DNA of 64,000 nucleotides from Gammaproteobacteria bacterium (GTDB lineage: Bacteria; Pseudomonadota; Gammaproteobacteria; Poriferisulfidales; Poriferisulfidaceae), in contig JAPPLD010000008.1 of assembly GCA_028819565.1 (NCBI GenBank), forward strand, positions 1-64,000, in the 5' to 3' direction. The notes below the pieces were generated by a model. The model made no database searches. It saw only the letters and a list, made by a program, of their open reading frames with translations, and was not told the DNA's origin. A program made the translations under genes and the position numbers. Positions 27,041 to 36,500 of this stretch are shown here, one piece after another (the stretch's first letter is position 1; every line of letters begins with the position of its first letter).

Positions 27041-27438
27041 TTTTCCCGCTCGCCTTAGGATTCCTGAAAGCGGCCGAACGGGACGCCGCCGGCATTGGGC
27101 GCCTTCTTCCAGACCTCCCGGACCTGGCCGCTTTCCATGCTCAGCAAGCCGCAGAGAAACTCGCACGTGCCGTATGTCTGCACGAGGGCCTTCCGAGCCT
27201 TCATACCCACGACATCGCACACATTGCCGAACAACTCGCCCAAGGGCACCCGCTCAGAAAAAGCCTCGCCAAACTCGACAGCCTCACCGGAGCGGCAACC
27301 GCCTGGCGTTATCCAAGCACTGAGGGCAAACTCCCGAAACCTCGTGAAATTCAGGCGGCTCTTAAGCAGATAAAAAGCACTGAGGCCGAAATTCGCGACT
27401 GGCTCTTGGCTCCGCGGTCCCCCTCCGCAAACCTTTAG
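27037..27438 (+). CDS. hepT: HEPN-domain toxin, partner of the MNT protein
   Basis: Protein of 133 aa starting at ATG 27037, which overlaps the MNT stop (ATGA). HEPN features: LKAAERDAAGIGRLL, then AFHAQQAAEKLARAVCLHEG and the buried TGAATAWRYPSTEG segment, where R91-Y92-P93 replaces the more common RNxxxH of DUF86-type toxins. HEPN-fold ribonucleases with an RYP-like signature occur in this larger branch. It would cleave RNA unless modified by the MNT partner. Confidence 0.82.
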   Translation: MIFPLALGFLKAAERDAAGIGRLLPDLPDLAAFHAQQAAEKLARAVCLHEGLPSLHTHDIAHIAEQLAQGHPLRKSLAKLDSLTGAATAWRYPSTEGKLPKPREIQAALKQIKSTEAEIRDWLLAPRSPSANL

Positions 27439-27507
27439 GCCATCATCGTCACCTGCTCTGTCGAACCGAATCGCAATACCTACACCCAGACCGAACCCTT
27501 CCCGAAT

Positions 27508-27921
27508 ATGTACCGCGACCGAGAATCCCAGCAGTCCGAATTTGACGGCAGGCGGCGCGGCAGATTAGGCTGTGCCGGTGACGGGTTGACCTTCTTTTGG
27601 TTGCCTCTATGCATCGTCGTCGTCATGATACTCAACATCGCCGTCCTGACCAAAACACTCACCGAAAAGCGTATTGAAAACCGTATTCAAGAATATCTGG
27701 AAGACTGCATTGATCGCCCGGACCTCTCGACCGGGACCGTCGAGCACCATTACCATGACCCAGGCAACCGCCACCACAAGAGTCTGCCTGATGGAATGGA
27801 ATACCGGAACGTTGCCGCTGTCCTTGGGAGGGCCAGCAGACCATGGAAAAACGCGAAAAACTCCCAAAAATCCGACTCGCAAGCATTGAGTTTCATACAT
27901 AAATATTTGATTCTAAAGTAG
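27508..27921 (+). CDS. Doubtful open frame with one membrane segment
   Basis: An open frame of 137 codons with one hydrophobic stretch (FWLPLCIVVVMILNIAVL) and polar flanks. No ribosome binding site is evident and no family is recognised. It is the only plausible content of the 619-base stretch between hepT and the coiled-coil gene at 28058. Its stop lies directly at a strong terminator, which slightly favours it being real. A start at the internal ATG 27627 is possible. Confidence 0.25.
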   Translation: MYRDRESQQSEFDGRRRGRLGCAGDGLTFFWLPLCIVVVMILNIAVLTKTLTEKRIENRIQEYLEDCIDRPDLSTGTVEHHYHDPGNRHHKSLPDGMEYRNVAAVLGRASRPWKNAKNSQKSDSQALSFIHKYLILK

Positions 27922-27953
27922 AAAAAATGGTCTAAAAATTCCGACCATTTTTC
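27922..27953 (+). terminator. Strong intrinsic terminator, probably bidirectional
   Basis: A perfect 10-base stem AAAAATGGTC / GACCATTTTT (27923-27932 and 27943-27952) with a 10-base AT-rich loop ends in a T run. Because both flanks are A/T it could work in either direction. It would end the transcript from the MNT/HEPN side and isolate the genes that follow. Confidence 0.7.
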
Positions 27954-28057
27954 CTTGATTTCCGCTGATTCCGTGTCATCATCCCGACTCGAGCCATGCA
28001 GACCCTTCCACGGAGGAGTCTTCCCATATCATCCCATTCCTGTCGAGGAGGACTGAC

Positions 28058-28531
28058 ATGAACCCGAGCACCAAAAAATCCGAGGCCGCGCCCGATTCAT
28101 CCAAGCGAACCGTTTCGCCTCCTTCGAAATTTGATAGACTCGGTGTCATGAACGCGCTCCGAGCCGCCGCATTCAGTGAGGATCAAGCCACGGTTCTCGT
28201 CGAAACCCTCGGCGAAGCCCAACTCCGCCTAGCGACAAAGGACGATCTGAATCAGGCATTCAGCACGCTACGCGGAGACATCGAGACATCAGAAACCGGT
28301 ATCCGCCATGATATGGAGAAAATGGAAACCGGTATTCGCCACGACATGCAAAAGATGGAAGCCAGCATCCGCCATGACATGGTGGAGATGAAATCCGACC
28401 TTCGCGGCGAAATACAGGCGCTATATGCCAAGATGGAAGATAGATTCCAGAAAGTTCAATGGTTCATCCTGAGTTCTATCGGTGGAGCAACCGGTATTCT
28501 CGGCATGATGATCGTCTTTACTTCCACGTAA
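28058..28531 (+). CDS. Coiled-coil protein with C-terminal membrane anchor (DUF1640-like)
   Basis: Protein of 157 aa with a clear ribosome binding site (GAGGAGG, 7-8 bases before ATG 28058). After a disordered Ser/Pro/Lys start comes a helix (FDRLGVMNALRAAAFSEDQA), then three near-identical 11-residue units built on ETGIRHDMEKM, ETGIRHDMQKM and EASIRHDMVEM that form a coiled coil, and a terminal membrane helix (FILSSIGGATGILGMMIVF). This matches the bacterial DUF1640 pattern, related to mitochondrial MCUR1/CCDC90 proteins. The function in bacteria is unknown. Confidence 0.7.
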   Translation: MNPSTKKSEAAPDSSKRTVSPPSKFDRLGVMNALRAAAFSEDQATVLVETLGEAQLRLATKDDLNQAFSTLRGDIETSETGIRHDMEKMETGIRHDMQKMEASIRHDMVEMKSDLRGEIQALYAKMEDRFQKVQWFILSSIGGATGILGMMIVFTST

Positions 28532-28566
28532 CAATTTTCGGCACCTATTGACGATAACCGGGCGCT

Positions 28567-28595
28567 TCGGCACCGGGCAACAAGTTTGTTAGAAT
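28567..28595 (+). promoter_or_regulatory. Candidate promoter of the sterol operon
   Basis: TCGGCA at 28567-28572 and TAGAAT at 28590-28595 (five of six matches to the -10 consensus) are separated by 17 bases. They lie ~190 bases upstream of the first sterol gene in the 250-base gap that follows the coiled-coil gene. No riboswitch or known operator is recognised. Confidence 0.3.
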
Positions 28596-28783
28596 TATGC
28601 CGTCAGTCATATTGCGAGGGATGGCTGGATGCAGATCGGTGATTGCGATCGCCTGATTGACTTGAAACAAGGCGGCTATGGAGCGGCGGACGCCGGCATA
28701 TCCTGGCCGTTGTCGGGCGTTCTGCCTGCGTACCCTCGATGCCATCAAACATGCATGGAAAAGCTTCGGAATCAGGGCACAAG

Positions 28784-29926
28784 ATGACTTCAGGATCGAG
28801 CACACCCGACAGTTCATCGGCTGCACCCGTTTTCGTCACCGGTGCGGCCGGGCATGTGGGCGCCAATCTCGTGCGCCGGCTACTCAATGAAGGCACCCGG
28901 GTCCGGGTTCTGCTAAGACACGAAGAGAACAACGAAGCGCTGGAAGGCCTTGAGGTCGAACGCGTGTTCGGCGACCTGCGGGATTTGAATTCCGTCAGGC
29001 GTGCGGTCGAGGGCTGCCAAGGCGTCTATCACTGTGCGGCCAAGGTCTCGACTATCGAAGGAAACCACGCTCATCGCCGAGAAATATACGAGTGCAACGT
29101 TCTCGGCACCCGCAACATGCTGCAGGCGGCACGGGAGACGGAAGCCGGCCGGGTGGTCGTGACGGGCTCTTTCAGCGCGGTCGGCTACAACCTAGATGAT
29201 CCCTCCGCCCCCAGCGACGAGACGATGCTGTTCTATCCCATGGAACGCACAATGCCCTACGAGCGCAGCAAGACGCTCGTCGAACAGGTGTGCTGGCGCG
29301 CCGCGGCGGCCGGACAGGATGTCATCGTCGCAACGTGTTGCGCAGTTGTGGGGGGCAGCGATTTCTTCCCTTCACGATTGGGCCGAACCCTGTGCGATTA
29401 CACCAACGGCAAGCTTCACGCCTATGTCGATGGCGGCTTCGAGTTTGTCGCGGCACGGGACATCGTTGAAGGACATCGGTTGTGCATGGACCGCGGGCGC
29501 ACGGGCGAGAAATACATCTTCAGTTCCGAATACAAAACCATCTCCGACATCATCGACCTGTACGAGGAAGTCTCTGGCATCCCGCGCCCACACCGGCGGA
29601 TTCCGGTCCGCGCGATGCTTGCTTTCGCGGAAGTCGCAAGTTTTTACTTGAGCCGGTTTCATCCAAGTTTCCCTCAGCGTTTCACCCCAGGTGCCATTCG
29701 CCTGCTGCAAAAGTGCCGTCACGCCGACACCAACAAGGCGAAAGAGGAACTCGGCTACCGGCCGACCAGCATCCGCGCCGCGGTCCACGAAGCCTACGCC
29801 TTTCACTACCACCAGCGCAAGGCGATCACGAACCCGGACGCGAAACCCCCGTGCACGGATGGCACGGGACAAGTAGAAGAACTCATGCCGGATCAAGGCA
29901 CACCCATCACTTCGGACGGAGGCTGA
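28784..29926 (+). CDS. sdmB: SdmB-like sterol C-4 demethylation reductase (3-beta-HSD/SDR family)
   Basis: Extended short-chain dehydrogenase of 380 aa when started at ATG 28784 (MTSGSSTPDS); ATG 28739 and 28751 are alternatives. Nucleotide-binding VTGAAGHVGANLVRRLL (TGxxGxxG) and the catalytic YERSK (in MPYERSKTLVEQ) are present, and the rest resembles 3-beta-hydroxysteroid dehydrogenases. In Methylococcus capsulatus, SdmB works with the Rieske enzyme SdmA to decarboxylate/reduce after oxidation of a C-4 methyl group. The assignment rests on family plus location: it is one base upstream of an SdmA-like gene and heads the sterol operon. Confidence 0.82.
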   Translation: MTSGSSTPDSSSAAPVFVTGAAGHVGANLVRRLLNEGTRVRVLLRHEENNEALEGLEVERVFGDLRDLNSVRRAVEGCQGVYHCAAKVSTIEGNHAHRREIYECNVLGTRNMLQAARETEAGRVVVTGSFSAVGYNLDDPSAPSDETMLFYPMERTMPYERSKTLVEQVCWRAAAAGQDVIVATCCAVVGGSDFFPSRLGRTLCDYTNGKLHAYVDGGFEFVAARDIVEGHRLCMDRGRTGEKYIFSSEYKTISDIIDLYEEVSGIPRPHRRIPVRAMLAFAEVASFYLSRFHPSFPQRFTPGAIRLLQKCRHADTNKAKEELGYRPTSIRAAVHEAYAFHYHQRKAITNPDAKPPCTDGTGQVEELMPDQGTPITSDGG

Positions 29927-29927
29927 A

Positions 29928-31025
29928 ATGGACTCAATGACAAGCCCGCCTCCTGGCTTCGATGAAGCCAGCAATTTACGACAGAAAGCGCGCGCCGCGG
30001 GCATGGATCCGGATTATTGGTACGCGGTCGAAGAAGTACGCCGCGTCAAGCGGGGAACCGTGGTCGAGGTTGTTTTCTGGAAACGTGCCATTGCACTGTT
30101 CCGGGCGAAAGACGGCTCGTTCCATGCAGTCGAGGACCGTTGCGCCCATCGCCAGCTCAAGCTCTCCCTCGGCCATGTCGAAGACTGCCGGCTCGTCTGC
30201 GCCTACCATGGCTGGCAATACGACGGAGGGGGGCAACGTGCCGGAGGACCTCGCGAGCACCTCGGGGAAAGCTGTGAGAACGTCTCGATCCGGTCCTACC
30301 CCGTGAAAGTCCGTTACGGCCTGGTCTGGTTGTTCCCCGGAGACCCGGAAAAGGCAGAGTCGCGGCAGATTCCGGACATCCCCGAGCTCGAGGGGCCGGA
30401 CCGATGGGCCTGCGTCCCGCTCGCTTTCACCTGGTCGGCACACCACTCGATGGTAATCGACAACGTGAGCGACTTCTCTCATGCCCATCTGCACCGTGAT
30501 TACCGTCCGTTCGTCGGCGCCACCCTCATCCGCTGCGAGACCATCGGCGACGACGTGCATCTTTCCTACGACACGCAGGTCGGACGCGGACGCATCTCCG
30601 GGCTGTTCGTCGACCACAAAAAGCTCGACACCAATCACATGGATCTCTGCTACCAATACCCTTACCAGTGGTCGAACACCGATGATTGGATCAAACACTG
30701 GCTTTTTGTCCTTCCCATCGACGAACGAACCACCCGGACCTTCTTTTTGTTCTATTTCAAATCGCTGAAGATACCCCTTCTGCCGGTACACATTCCCCGT
30801 TTCGCCATGACCTTTGTTCTAAAGATCTCGAACCGCATCCTCATCGGCCCGTTGCTCACTCAGGATCAATACGCACTCGAAGGAGAACAGGAGGGTTACG
30901 AGAAACATTGGGACGCTCCGACCGTCGAGTTCAATCCCGTGGTCGAGGCTTTCCAGGACGTGACCGTACGCAAGTGGCGGGAATACCTGGCACGCAAAGC
31001 GGAGAACGGCAACGCTTATGCCTGA
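29928..31025 (+). CDS. sdmA: SdmA-like Rieske non-heme iron oxygenase, sterol C-4 demethylase
   Basis: Protein of 365 aa. The Rieske [2Fe-2S] ligands are C72-x-H74 and C91-x2-H94 (RCAHRQLKL ... CAYHGWQYD). The mononuclear iron motif NVSDFSHAHLHR gives D182, H185 and H189. In M. capsulatus, SdmA oxidises a C-4 methyl group of sterols, chemistry that eukaryotes do with the unrelated ERG25. The C-terminal hydrophobic part (LPVHIPRFAMTFVLKISN) could contact membrane sterols. The start follows the sdmB stop by one base (TGA A ATG) and the stop overlaps the next gene by 8 bases. No ferredoxin or reductase gene is nearby. Confidence 0.87.
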   Translation: MDSMTSPPPGFDEASNLRQKARAAGMDPDYWYAVEEVRRVKRGTVVEVVFWKRAIALFRAKDGSFHAVEDRCAHRQLKLSLGHVEDCRLVCAYHGWQYDGGGQRAGGPREHLGESCENVSIRSYPVKVRYGLVWLFPGDPEKAESRQIPDIPELEGPDRWACVPLAFTWSAHHSMVIDNVSDFSHAHLHRDYRPFVGATLIRCETIGDDVHLSYDTQVGRGRISGLFVDHKKLDTNHMDLCYQYPYQWSNTDDWIKHWLFVLPIDERTTRTFFLFYFKSLKIPLLPVHIPRFAMTFVLKISNRILIGPLLTQDQYALEGEQEGYEKHWDAPTVEFNPVVEAFQDVTVRKWREYLARKAENGNAYA

Positions 31026-32112
31026 ACTGCCCTTCTCGCTGACTGCGCTGTCCAGCGGCACCCTGCTCGACGCGGCAGCCATGATGCTGGCATTCTTCGG
31101 CTTCCTGTTCCTGGGTTCGAGGCTGTTGCCCGGACGCCGGATCACGGGACCGGACTACGATGGCAAATCAAGGGTCTACAGGAGCAATGGCCTTGCCTTG
31201 TTCCTGCTGACCATGATCGTGGGAGGACTTGCCCAAGTCTCCGGCTGGTTCTCTCTTTCGGTGCTGTATACCCACTTTCTCGCCCTGTTCGTGGTGGCGA
31301 ACGTATTCGCGTTTGCTTTTTCCGCCTTGCTGTACTACCAAGGCACTCGGGCTCAGGGCGACTCCCCGAGGGGATTGGAAGGCTTCTTTTACGGCGTGGA
31401 AGGCCATCCGACCTGGTTCGGGGTGGACTTGAAGTTTTTCAGCTACCGTCCTTCCCTCATCGGCCTCGCGTTGTTCAACGTCTCGTTCGCCGCCGTGCAG
31501 TACGAAACTTACGGCGAGTTGACTTTGGCGATGATGCTTTACCAAGCCTTTGCCTTCCTGTACATCCTCAACTACTTCCACTTCGAATACGGAATGGTCC
31601 ACACCTGGGACATCGTCAGCGAACGCTTCGGATGGATGCTGGTTTGGGGAGACTACGTGCTGGTGCCGTTTTTCTATTGCCTCGCCGGCTGGTGGCTGGT
31701 TCACGCAACCGAGCCCCTGCCCTCTGTCGCCGCCGTCGCGATCACCCTGCTGTTCGTCTTCGGCTTCTGGATCTTCCGCGGCGCCAACGGGCAGAAGCAC
31801 CGATTTAAGCGTAACTCTCACGCCACGATCTGGGGGAAACCCGCCGAGTCCCTGGACGGGCGCCTGCTGGTCTCCGGATTTTGGGGAATCGGGCGGCATC
31901 TCAACTATACCGGCGAGATCTGCATCTACCTTTCGTTCGCCCTGACCACCGGATTCGCATCCTGGGTTCCCTACCTGCTGCCTGCGTGGTTGGTGGGACT
32001 GTTGTCGCATCGCTCAAGACGCGACGATCGCCGCTGCCGCGCCAAGTACGGGGAACTGTGGGAGCAGTACACGAAACGAGTACGTTTCGCGATGCTGCCG
32101 TTCGTCTATTGA
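31018..32112 (+). CDS. Delta(14)-sterol reductase (ERG24/DHCR7 family)
   Basis: Integral membrane protein of 364 aa with about nine hydrophobic helices. The family signature SGFWGIGRHLNYTGEI lies at about residues 285-300, preceded by a NADPH-site-like segment (NGQKHRFKRN) and followed by a C-terminal RRDDRRCRAKYGELWEQYTK, as in ERG4/ERG24 sterol reductases. The expected reaction is saturation of the C14-C15 double bond left by CYP51. C-7 and C-24(28) reductases share this fold, so the position specificity is inferred from the adjacent cyp51. It overlaps sdmA by 8 bases and ends 14 bases before cyp51. Confidence 0.87.
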   Translation: MPELPFSLTALSSGTLLDAAAMMLAFFGFLFLGSRLLPGRRITGPDYDGKSRVYRSNGLALFLLTMIVGGLAQVSGWFSLSVLYTHFLALFVVANVFAFAFSALLYYQGTRAQGDSPRGLEGFFYGVEGHPTWFGVDLKFFSYRPSLIGLALFNVSFAAVQYETYGELTLAMMLYQAFAFLYILNYFHFEYGMVHTWDIVSERFGWMLVWGDYVLVPFFYCLAGWWLVHATEPLPSVAAVAITLLFVFGFWIFRGANGQKHRFKRNSHATIWGKPAESLDGRLLVSGFWGIGRHLNYTGEICIYLSFALTTGFASWVPYLLPAWLVGLLSHRSRRDDRRCRAKYGELWEQYTKRVRFAMLPFVY

Positions 32113-32126
32113 GGCAATCTGACGAC

Positions 32127-33515
32127 ATGACCACCGTACGTTCCACCCCACTTTCGCCGCAGGAGGCCCGGGCCATTCCCGAGGTTGCGGGCAAGTGGCC
32201 GCTGATCGGGCATTTGCTGGATTTTCAGAAAGACCCGATCGCGATGCTGCAGCGCGGCTGGCGCGAGCAAGGCGAACTCATCCGGTTCCGGCTCGGCCCG
32301 CGCGAATTCTTCCTCTTCACCGGGCCCGAAGCCCACGATTTCTATTTCCACGCACCCGAAGACCAGCTCAGCGCCAAAGAGGTCTACCAGTTCACGGTGC
32401 CCATCTTCGGGCGCGGCGTGGCTTACGACACCACACCCGAACTGATGCTCGAGCAATTGGGATTTTTGTATCCGGCGCTCAACGAAGCCGCGATGCGCCG
32501 GTTCGCCCGCATCATGTTCGAGGAAACCTGGCAGTTTGCCGAGGACCTCGGCGAACATGGGGAAGTCGACCTGCCCCACGCAATGAACGAACTCACCGTC
32601 AAGATCGCCAGCCGTTGCCTCATTGGAGAGGAAGTCCGGGCCCAACTGGACGCGGGATTCGCCGAGGCTTACCACGAACTGCAAAACGGCATCAACACCC
32701 TAGGATTCTTTTTCCCCTATCTCCCGATTCCAGCACACCGGAGCCGCGACCGGGCCCGCCGAAAAGTCGCCAAGCTCTTCGGCCAGATCATGGCGGAACG
32801 TCGGCGGACCGAAGCCCAACCTGAAGATTTCATGCAGACCCTCATGAACGCCCGGTACAAGGATGGCCACGCCCCGAGCGACGACGAGATTACCGGAATC
32901 CTGCTGACGGTGCTGTTCGCAGGCCAGCACACCAGCGCAGTGCTCGCAACCTGGACCCTTCTGGAACTTATGAGAGCGCCGTCGTACCTGGCGCGGGTGA
33001 AAGACGAAGTGCAAGACACCTACCGCGAGGCGGGAACCGTGAGCTACGAGAGCCTCAGGCACCAAGTAACGCTGGAGCACGCCATCCGTGAATGCGAGCG
33101 GATGCACCCGCCGTTGATCATGCTGATCCGCAAGGTGCTCAGGCCCTTGCACTACAAGGACCATGTCGTGCCAGCCGGTGCCCTGGCCATGGTGTCACCG
33201 GCGGTCGCTCAACGGTTGCCCCACCTGTTTGCCGACCCGAACCGCTTCAATCCGGACCGGTTCGCCCCGCCCGCATCCGAAGGCAAACAGCACCACTACG
33301 CCTTGATCAGTTTTGGCGGCGGCAAACACCGGTGCATCGGTGAGCATTTTGCTTACATGCAGTTGAAAGCAATCTGGACCGTGCTGTTTGATCGCTTCGA
33401 TTTTCAGCCCGTCACCGAGTTTCCCGAACCGAATTACGGCAGTTGGGTGACAGGCCCCAGGGAGCCCTGCCGAATCCGTTACCGCCGCCGCCCACAGGCC
33501 AGCATTTTCCAGTGA
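32127..33515 (+). CDS. cyp51: Sterol 14-alpha-demethylase, cytochrome P450 CYP51
   Basis: Protein of 462 aa from ATG 32127. The CYP51 B-C loop signature YQFTVPIFGRGVAYD is at 87-101 and the I-helix GQHTS at 266-270. The K-helix ExxR is E322-R325, and the heme loop FGGGKHRCIGEHF has C403 as ligand. It removes the 14-alpha methyl group of lanosterol-type sterols in three oxidations. Unlike the M. capsulatus enzyme there is no ferredoxin domain fused at the C-terminus, and there is no N-terminal membrane anchor like eukaryotic forms. Its stop overlaps the next start (GTGA). Confidence 0.95.
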   Translation: MTTVRSTPLSPQEARAIPEVAGKWPLIGHLLDFQKDPIAMLQRGWREQGELIRFRLGPREFFLFTGPEAHDFYFHAPEDQLSAKEVYQFTVPIFGRGVAYDTTPELMLEQLGFLYPALNEAAMRRFARIMFEETWQFAEDLGEHGEVDLPHAMNELTVKIASRCLIGEEVRAQLDAGFAEAYHELQNGINTLGFFFPYLPIPAHRSRDRARRKVAKLFGQIMAERRRTEAQPEDFMQTLMNARYKDGHAPSDDEITGILLTVLFAGQHTSAVLATWTLLELMRAPSYLARVKDEVQDTYREAGTVSYESLRHQVTLEHAIRECERMHPPLIMLIRKVLRPLHYKDHVVPAGALAMVSPAVAQRLPHLFADPNRFNPDRFAPPASEGKQHHYALISFGGGKHRCIGEHFAYMQLKAIWTVLFDRFDFQPVTEFPEPNYGSWVTGPREPCRIRYRRRPQASIFQ

Positions 33516-36500
33516 GCATCCCCCCCACCCGGCATTACGACGTCGCAATTGTCGGCGGGGGACCAGTCGGCAGTGTGTGCGCGCTCGCCCACGCGCGAAA
33601 AGGTGCCCGGGTTATCCTGCTCGAAGCGAGCCCCGAGGCTTCCAAGCGGCTGGCGGGAGAATGGCTGCACCCCCCCGCCGTGCGGATCCTGCGCGAACTC
33701 GGGATCGGCCTCGACACGCAGCCTCCCATCGGTGCAGGCAACGGGTTCGTGGTGTACCCGGAAGACGACTCGGAACCGATCGTACTTCCCTATCCGGATG
33801 GATCTCACGGATTGGCCTGCGAGCATGCGGTACTCGTTTCGCATCTGCACGAAGCGATCAAGAACGAATCGAGCATTGATTTCATTTTCAATGCACAAGT
33901 CCGCGAGGTCGTAGACGGACGAATCACTTTTACTCGCAACGGGGCCGATGAATCCGTCGCGGCCACACGGATCGTCGGCGCCGACGGCCGGAATTCGGTC
34001 GTGCGTCGGTCACTGGGCTTGCCGACGAACCACAAAACCTGCTCGTGGATGGTGGGAGTCCTGGTCGACGACGTGACGTTGCCGTTGGAGGGTTATGGGT
34101 ACGTGTTGGGAGGTGGACCCGGGCCGATCCTTATGTACCGCCTCGGGGAGCGCGGCGTGCGCATCATCGTTGATGTTCCGGCGGATCGCTGGACACCCCG
34201 GGATCGGATTGGGTTCCTGTTGGACTCGTACACCGGTTGGTTGCCGGAATCAGTCAGACCCGCATTTGTTAAGGCGCTGCGGGCGGGGCAGTTTCGCACT
34301 GCCAGTAATAAGCTAAGGCCGCGTGTTAGCTACGGGAGTCCGCATCGAGTACTAATCGGCGATGCGGCCGGGCACTACCACCCCATGTCGGCGGTCGGAA
34401 TCACCCTTGGTTTCGGCGATGCGCTTGCACTCGCTAAGAACGGGGACTTTCGCGACTTCACCAAGAAGCGCTTCCGGGCGATCCGTGCCCCAGAGTTCCT
34501 TGCCATAGGACTCTACGAGGTCTTTGCCGATCATCGGACCGAGGTGGTGGCTCTCCGGCATGCGACCTACCGAGGCTGGCGGGCAAGTTCTACAATGCGC
34601 GACCGGACCATGCGTTTGCTCGCCTGTGAAGACACATCGGTCATCCACCTGAGTTCTGCATTTTTAACGACGATGGCCCGGGCGGTTGCCGGAGAAATGC
34701 CGCGATCCTTCGACAAACTTGCCTGGCGCCGTGCCCGAGACACCTTGAATTCACTTTCGGGCCGTCTCAAATGGCTGCTGCGGGGTGCCCGGATGTTGCA
34801 CCGGGTGAGGAGTACGGGTGAAGGAGAGGACGAACAAATTCGGGACACCTGGTCCCACACGTTCCTGGTTTCCATCCCGTCGAGACCCGACGACTCTCAA
34901 CCTGCCCGCCCGTGGACAGTCGAGTCGCCCGATGCCGGCCCGGCATTGAAGAGCGCAAGCAAGCGCCTACTGGACCTCCAGGATGGGGACGGTGCCTGGG
35001 AAGGCGAGATGGTCTGGTGCCCCATGCTTACCGCGCAGTATGTGCTGCTGCACTACATCATGGGACAGCCGCTTGATCCCGACCGGCGCCGACGCGTGCT
35101 GCGGTCTTTCGAACAGACCCGTCTCGAAGGAGGCGCATGGGGCCTGCACGAACACCCGCCCCCCAACTTGTTTGTCACCACGCTGGTTTATGTCGCGGCA
35201 AGGCTGCTTGGCGTCGAGCGGGATGACCCACTGCTTAAGCCGGCCCAAGAGTTCCTGCAAACCGAAGAAGTTCTCTGCATTCCGAGCTGGGGAAAATTCT
35301 GGCTGGCGCTCCTCAATCTCTACGACTGGCGCGGAATCAACGCCATTTTGCCGGAACTATGGAGCCTGCCACGCTGGATTCCGCTGCACCCCTCCAACTG
35401 GTATTGCCATACCCGGCTCATCTACATGGCGATGGCGGCCGTCTACTCACATCGGTTTCAGGCACCCGTCACGCCTTTGATCGCGTCACTGCGAGAAGAA
35501 CTGTACCCCGAGGGCTTTGCCAACGTCGGTTTTTCCGCAGGCCGCAATCGCCTGCGAAGCGCCGACCTCCACGCACGACCCAGTGTATGGCTCCGGATCG
35601 GGTACGGGCTTTCGCAATTGTTTGAACGATTCCATAGCAAATACCTGCGTGCTCGATGCATGGACGCGATCACCGAGCGCATCAGATGGGAATTGCGAAC
35701 GACCAATCACACGAGCATTTCCCCGGTCAGCGGGCTTCTCAACATCCTGGCCTTATGGCTGCGCGCTCCGGAGGACCCCGACAGTCGTCAGGCACTCGCG
35801 AAGTTGGACGACTGGATCTGGGAAGACGAGGAATACGGGGCGCGAGTCACCGGGGCCAGAAGCATTTCGTGGGATACCGGCTTCGCCCTGCAGGCATTGA
35901 GCACGATGTCCGAACTCGACCTGGCTCCTGAAGTTCGAAACTCCCTCCAACGCGGGGCCGACTTCCTGGAAACACAACAAATCAAGATCAGTTTCGAAGG
36001 GTTTCGCGAGGCTTTCCGAAACGACCCCAAGGGAGGCTGGTGCTTTGCCGGGCAGTGGCATGGCTGGCCGGTCACCGACTGCACTGCGGAAGCGGTGCTT
36101 GGGATTATCTCCGCCCACCGCGGGGCGACGAACACGGCCATGCTCAAGGACGCGATCCAGTTCATGCTGCGAGGCCAGAACCGCGACGGAGGCTTTGGCA
36201 GCTATGAAGCACAGCGCTCCGTAATCGGGCTCGAATGGCTGAATCCGGCTGAGATGTTCGGCGAGTCAATGACCGAACATTCCTATGTCGAGTGCACCGC
36301 TTCTTGCCTTGCGGCACTCGCCGCCTGCAAGAAGCACTTTCCGGACATCACGGATCAAACAGTGACGGATGCCATGTCGCGAGCCGGCGCCCGACTTCGC
36401 CGAACCCAGGCAAGCGATGGGTCGTGGCGCGGTGTATGGGGAGTTCAGTTCATCTACGGCACTTCCTTCGGGATCAGAGGCCTGCTTGCAGCCGGAGCCC

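Noticed and set aside
31881-32126. Upstream extension of cyp51 into the C-14 reductase gene
   Set aside because: The 82 extra codons are an off-frame reading of the reductase; ATG 32127 gives the family start.
33443-33511. Longer start (ATG 33443) for the monooxygenase-cyclase fusion
   Set aside because: It lies wholly inside cyp51 and codes for a Pro-rich out-of-family leader; the GTG at 33512 overlapping the cyp51 stop fits the operon and the family start.
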